Below, in pieces: positions 48,410 to 55,491 of a stretch of 64,000 bases of DNA (its first letter is position 1; the number at the start of each line of letters is the position of its first letter). The notes under the pieces are model-generated. The model saw nothing but the letters and a program-made list of their open reading frames with translations. It searched no databases and was not told the DNA's origin. Source of the DNA: Batillaria attramentaria (lineage: Eukaryota > Mollusca > Gastropoda > Batillariidae); assembly GCA_018292915.2 (NCBI GenBank), contig JACVVK020000291.1:560001-624000 (forward strand). The letters run 5' to 3'. Position numbers and translations under genes: made by a program.

Positions 48410-51400
48410 ACCTCTCTCCCCAACACGCACACGCACACACAGACAGGCGCGGAAAAAAGATGGAATCTATGTTCATTGACTCAGTGATTCATTGAATTGT
48501 GTCATCAACGTCATTCGACACCGAGAATATGATTGGCTTGTCTTTATTGCCAAACACGAAAACAAGGGGGCCGGATTAGTATCACGGACGTATTAGTACC
48601 CACGATACCTATCAAAATTAATATCCGGTCCGCCTTAATTCGCTCTCACACACGGGCACACAAAGAAACACGTCAGTTCACACGCACCGACCTACGCGTG
48701 ATAGGGTGTCTTGTGAAAACAATGGTCAGTGATTTGACAGGTGTAAAGGACGTCGGAACTGACGGATGAGGTGATAACTACCCGTAGAGCTGCAGTGGAG
48801 CTTCGGGGGCGATGCGCTAATTGCCCTGTCTTTGTCCGCGGTCACGCGTGCACACAAAATTAATTCGCTGTCTTGCCAGGACCGTAGCGAGGGGAGATTT
48901 GCACCGTTCGCGGAAAGCGTACTACTGGGAAATTTTTTTCCGATAGAGAGAGAGAGGCTCGCTGACAGTACCTTGTGCATTCAGCTCTGTGAAAATAGAG
49001 CAAGCTTTGCCTCGTAATCTCAATGGTAAAACAATTTAACTAGTCCGACGGTATTTTCACTAGTCTGCGGGCTTACGGACGAGTCTTTTCATAATCCCTG
49101 ACTTGTCTGTTAAACATACTGAGCCGGTATTAATTCGATCTTTACACGCAGTAGCAACACTTCAATTATCATGGGGCTGCTTTCATTGCAAGAATTGTAT
49201 CAAAGTGATTACGTCAAATGTATTATGCGTCATCCCAGTGAGAAGAAACGTCATAGATTTTAAAGAAAACAACTTCACGTCTCTCTTCCAAAAACAAGAT
49301 TGGTCTGACAAGCCCGGTCAGTTGTTTCAATTAGAGAGAGAGAGAGAGAGAGTCCTCCCGGATACATGGCATTACAACAGAACGACAGCAGGTGATTAAA
49401 TGGAAACAACATATTGGGCTGGTGGCCATCTTGTTTCCCTTGCAGCATCCAGAGTCCCTAATTTGGGTAATACAAAGAAAATCCAAAGTACTTGGGATTT
49501 TTTGTTTTGTTTTGTTTTTGTAATTTTGTTTTTACTGCCCCAACTTTTTCTTAGCTCCACTGGTCTTCCTCCCAGGCCATGGGTGGAATCCACGGAGGAC
49601 TTGGAAATATGGAAGCTGGGACAATTTTTCATATGCATGATGATCAGGATGAGGATGATGGTATCATGATGCTATGGAGGTCCATGTGGTTTAATGTTCC
49701 ATGCTTCCTGTCATAACTATCCCAGGCATTAACGATCGAGGCGTGGGAACTAAGGCACAAGCAGTGCCAGCTGTGTAGTGATCCACATCATGAGATTTGT
49801 CATAACATGGGAAGAACCCTCAAGGTCACACCAGTGAAGTGGGTGAGACTTGGCTGTGTGGCAACAGCCTCCCCATTGGTTCCATAGCACACCTGCTCTG
49901 GGTAGGAGCCAACCTACGGTAGGTAGGGAAAATTCCACTTGCTTCGGCTGGGACGAACCTGGGTCTCCTGGTCCATGGTCTGAAGTACTAACCACTACAC
50001 GATGGGGGATGGGGGAGGGGTTGGTGGGGGGGGGGATGGGGGAAAGGGTGGGTGGATGGGTGTTTAGGGGTTTAACGTCCTTTTCCACCACATACGGGTG
50101 ATATCAAAGACGGGGCAATGATGAAAAGGCCAGCACAAATATTTGGCCCCAGCCGGGATACGAACTCATGATCCGAGCATTGAGAGTCCAACGCTGTACC
50201 ATTCGGCCACCCCGGCTCCACGGATGGGGGAAGGGGGGGGGGGTGGTGGTGGTGGTGGGGGAGGGGGGGGGGCGTTGGGTCCAAAGTTCTCGTTACTGAA
50301 AGGTACTGCGTAGGTGTTGATTTATTCATCGTAAATAACTTGTGCAGGCAAGTGATTCCACTTTCACCTCCCCGCTATGTGCTGATGCTGTCGGAGCAAA
50401 CAAGAGAGTGGTCGTTCCAGGTTTTTGATGTTGCCAAAGAGACAGTCGTGAGGAATGCACACTTAGGCAATGTAAGTTACTCACACTGTTATATGCAACG
50501 TCAGATTTACTCATAGTGTTTCACTGCCAATCTTTTGTCTGATGTTTTCAATAGTGAGCAATCCGGCCACCAAGTTCACTTTCGGAGAATCAGACAGAAG
50601 TATTTATAGGTCTTTCCCAATTAGTAGCGTACTTTTGCAGTGAATCACATTATTTTAGAGGGAACTATGTTGACTGTGGTATTGTGGTTTTTGCAGCTTC
50701 GGCCCAGAGAGATACTTCACCTACAGGGTTCGTGCATTTCAGCATCTATAGGCAGACGCCTGAAGCTGATTGACATCAACAAAATGGCAGTTGTGAGGAG
50801 TTTTCAAGGTCACCTTCCCAACTATGCCTCCGACTGTGTCTGCCTGTGCAAAAACGGAAAAGGTGATTTGCCTGCACATTAACTTGAATGGATAGAAATT
50901 ATATTGACACCTGCAACGCACTTTCTAGACCGCACCTTAATCTCTTTGTGTGTTTTAGACAGACCAGAGTTCAGTGGTGGATTGGACAGGCTGGAAATCG
51001 CCCATATTATCTTTGAGTCATCACCGTGGGCACAATGTCTGCGCAACATCAGAACAAAATTACTCAAAAAACTTTTCACGAACCAACTTTTTGTTTGGGC
51101 GGTGCATTGCACAAGAATATGAATATGTATAATGTAAGGCAGAAATGTCTCAATGGGGAAATGAAGTTTATCAAGCAACTGTGCAAAAATCGGACTTAGT
51201 CTTTTTGCAGAGGCTTTTTTTTTCAAGGCGATTTTAGATGAAAATAACTACAAATCTGTAAATTCAAGCTTCACATCAAATCAAAGCTGCTAGAAAAAAA
51301 GGTCAGGCTTTTGGAACAGGCGCAAAAAAGTACTTCATTAAACAAAAGCATGCATATAGCAAGGCCGCTGCAATGATTCCATTCTACCCTGTCCACTGTC

Positions 51401-54400
51401 TCTGGGCAGACCTATATGAGAAAGGGAAATAACTTCAGTTCCAAATCTTGCAAGCCCACATGACCCAAGTAGAATAGGCTGATGTCACGTGGGAGTGTTT
51501 TTAGTCCAAACTAACAGTGAACATGTGGTGTTTTTCCCTGTTTCTCATGTGACATGTGAGGCGACAATGTGCCTTTGCCTTAAATTTTCCGGAGCATGTT
51601 TTAAGCTGTTCATGTTTGTTCCAACTAAAATATCTCTTGTGTGTCAGGAGCCTTCATTATCACTGCTCTGAAATCGTGAAAGTGAATTAATTAATCACCT
51701 TGGAAAAGCCTACACAAGAGAAGGTAAGATCGTAATCAACTTGATTCTCAATTTTTGATGACAGGACTAGTGTACTTACGATATTTACTGTGTTTTGTTT
51801 TTGTCATGGTGTGTCCCCAGAGATAGTGACATTGACGAGAGGCGGGAAGCATGTGAAGATTTACACCGTAGCAACTGGGAAGGTGGCTCACATCGCCAAA
51901 CAAACATCAACAAAACTGCGTACTATAGACAAGCTGCTGGTATGTCAAAGAAACTATTTCCTCCTCACAATACAGTTTGGTGGATATGCTTACAGTCAGA
52001 CATTGTACTGTTCAACTAATATATAGCGGTCGGTGGTCTAGTGGATAAGAGACTGGTCACCAATGCGAGAGGGCAGTGGTTCGAGTCCCACTCGGGGCAA
52101 AGAATTTTTCCTTCTCGTATGTGGCACCGTTCATTCGGGCCGATCGTCGGGGGTTCTCTCCGGGTACTCTGGGTTCCTCCCCCTCTGCTTTGGAAATGTT
52201 CAGCCCACAAAATTAGAAAAATAAATGCAATTCTAAATTCCGAAATTTAAATAGCTGAGCTGACCCATCGCACCACGTGATTGTAATGTGTTTATGTCCA
52301 GTGTGTGAGAGAATGCGTGTGATTCACGCTGCAGAGAGTGGGCCTCCCTCAGTCACTTGACACAGGTTAGGCAGAGCAGTATCACACTTTTGTGACTGCT
52401 AAATTTAAATCGTGACAGCGTGATTCTTTGATTGAGGGAGGAGCGCCATTGCACTCATGGTGGGTCAGAGAGTTATTCCTGAACTCCATTCTGTCGCTTT
52501 CTGGCGCAATGTATGAGCAGTTTGTTTCTGAATTTTCTGTATGAACTGTATATAAAATTCACCATGAAGTGATGGAAACCCTCAATTAAGTTAGGTGATG
52601 TTTTTTGTCTGTGATGTCCAGTGTTTCAGCAATCATTTCCGAAAATTTGAAGTGTGCTTAATGTGTACTTATATTGTGTTTATTAATTTTTTTTTTTGTC
52701 ATTTTTTTCTGAATGATACAAATTGCATGCCCACAACAGGTGAAAGGAGACAACCTTCCATGTTGCATGAGTTCATGCCAAAACACATAATCCGCATTTT
52801 ATGTTTTCTTGATGTGTATTGTTTTTTTTGTTTTGTTGTTGTTTTCAAAATTGCACAGTTGGAAACAGAAAATAATGGTTTCTTGCCTCCACAGGTTAAT
52901 GAGCAAGGGAGTGTAGCTGTGGCAAATGAGGAAGACGGCCAAATGTTGCTAGTGTTCGACCTTGAGCAGCACTGCCACCTCTATACAATCAACGCCAGGG
53001 AAGTGCAACTGGAAGACATCAGCATCTGGGATTCCGCCATGACAGCAGATGGACGTCACCTCATCTTCACGAGCTCCATTGAGCTGATTCATGACGAAAC
53101 AAAAGAGAAGGAAAGCGAAACTGTGATGCTTGTTTACGACCTTCAAAATCGTGAGTAACTTTAACAGAAAGTTAAATTGGAGCTGTGGAATAGTTGCGCT
53201 TGGAAATGTGCATGGTTGGCTGGTCAGTCGTTTAGGGGTTTGTGAATGCTGGGAATTCCATCGTGAGGTGCGAGGAGAAGCATCTAAATGTGTAGAATTG
53301 CCCCTGGACCCTGGCCTCAACTTGGTTACACCCCCTCCCCCCCCCCCCCCAACACACACACCCACCCCCACCCTCCATAATTACTTGACCCGCCCCTGAG
53401 CTAGCTACCCCAACTACTTTTTTGCTGCCCCAACTCTTTGCCAGCTTCGATGGTGTCCTTCTCATGACGTAAGTGAAAACCATGGAGGGCTTGGGATGTG
53501 GGGCAGTTTTTATCATATATGCATGATGATGGAAATGAGGATATGATGGTTAATAATGACTTTTGGGACTGTGAGACAGAGCCACGTTCTGTGCTTCCTG
53601 TCATAAATATCTTTTGTTAATCAGGTCTCAGGATGTATTGTGATCATCATCCACATCATCATACCAAGGGAAGCACCCCCAAAGCTGGCAACAGACTCCC
53701 CATTGAGCCCATAGCACACCCGCTCTGGGTAAGACCCGGTCTAGGTAGGAATAATCCTCAGTGCTTGCCTCGTCTTGGATTTGAACCTGGGTTTCCCGAT
53801 CCTTGGTCCGAAATGCTAATCACTACACTACAGGAGTTGGTTACTAAAACTACGTCTGTTACAGGTAAACGTATAGGCGCAGAGTTAGATAGCTAGCTAT
53901 ACTACATCTACTTCTGCTGCAGGCAAACTTCTACACCATCTGGCAGACGTGGAAAGGTTCTGGCAGTACAAGTTGGACCCCGACTGTAACCTTGACACTT
54001 ATGTCAACAGTCCCACGTTGCTGGACCAGAAACACATCTTGTCCGCTCACGATGACTACTGCTTGCGACTGTTTGACATCCAGACGGGTCAGTCAGATAT
54101 CATATAGATATCAGTGTGCCTTACAGCTTTCAAAACTGACCATCACTGTCAAATTCAGAGGGTCATTTTGTAAAATCAGTGAAGTACAGCCTCAAAATCT
54201 CTGTGTCAGGTTCTGAAATCTCTGCATAAATGACACATGTATATGTGTGTAACAGAGAATACTAGTACTTTATTGTGATAGATATATATGGAAGTTGTCA
54301 CACCTCTGCGTTGGAGAGAAAGTGAGTATTGATGATCGCAGGGCTTGGGAATAGCGTCCTGCTAAACTTACATGGAAAGAATTGTGTTAATGTGGTGGCA

Positions 54401-55446
54401 TGTACAAGTTTGGTTGGATTTTTTTTCTTTCCAAATCAAGTCAAAATCATGTGCAGACTCATTTACATTGCCTGTCCCCCCATTGTGTACACACACATGC
54501 ACAAATATCAAGTGTGCACACAAAACTCCAGTGTTCATCTTTTGAAGAAGAGTAGGCTGTGGCTTGTGGTGTGGCAAAGAGAAATACTGTCGCACACACC
54601 AGAGTGAATAGGGTGGGTGGGTGTTTGGGGGTTTAACGTCCTTTTCCACCACATAGGGTGATATCAAAGATGGGGCAACGATGAAAAAGCCAGCACAAAT
54701 ATTTGGCCCCAGCCGGGATCGAACTCACGACCCGAGCATTAGTAGTCCAACACGCTACCATTCGACCACCCCGGCTCCCAACAGAGTGAATAGCAGGAGG
54801 ATTTTTTTGCACATAAAGTAGCACTTAGCAGCGGCAGGTTTTCACTTTTTTACTTCAGCCTTGTGGTGACCCAAAATTCCCAGCAATGGGATTAAAAAGT
54901 ATAAATAAAAAAGTAAATAAACAAATAAATACCATACTGTACTGTTGCATACAGTACTACCCTACCATGCCATACCACACTACACCATACCATACCATAC
55001 CATACCATACCATACCATACCATACTGAAGTATCTACTCTAACAGGTGAGCTACTGAAGAGGCTGGAGGGTCACCTGTGTTGCCCCAACATCCACACCCA
55101 ACAGGACTGCCCCATAGTGGTGACGCATGGTGTGTTCAGTGAAGAGAACGCCTTCAGGGTGTGGAGGAAGCCAGATTTCACTCAAGTTGCCTCGTTCTCT
55201 ATGGATATAGACGTATGTGATGGTGACACAATAGTAAAAGTATTAGGAAGTACAGTACAGTAATATAGGTGCGTTATCCTGATTACTTCTTGAGGAATGT
55301 TGGTTTGATGATCAAGGCTTTGCTTGTGCAGCATCTTTCGGACTCCTATCCACTTCAGATTGTCCCAGATGCAGGCCACAGTAACGCTTGCTCATGCAGC
55401 TGGCGAGGGTGTCTGTAGTATATAATCAAGCGACATCATAACTGAA

Positions 55447-55491
<45 letters not shown>

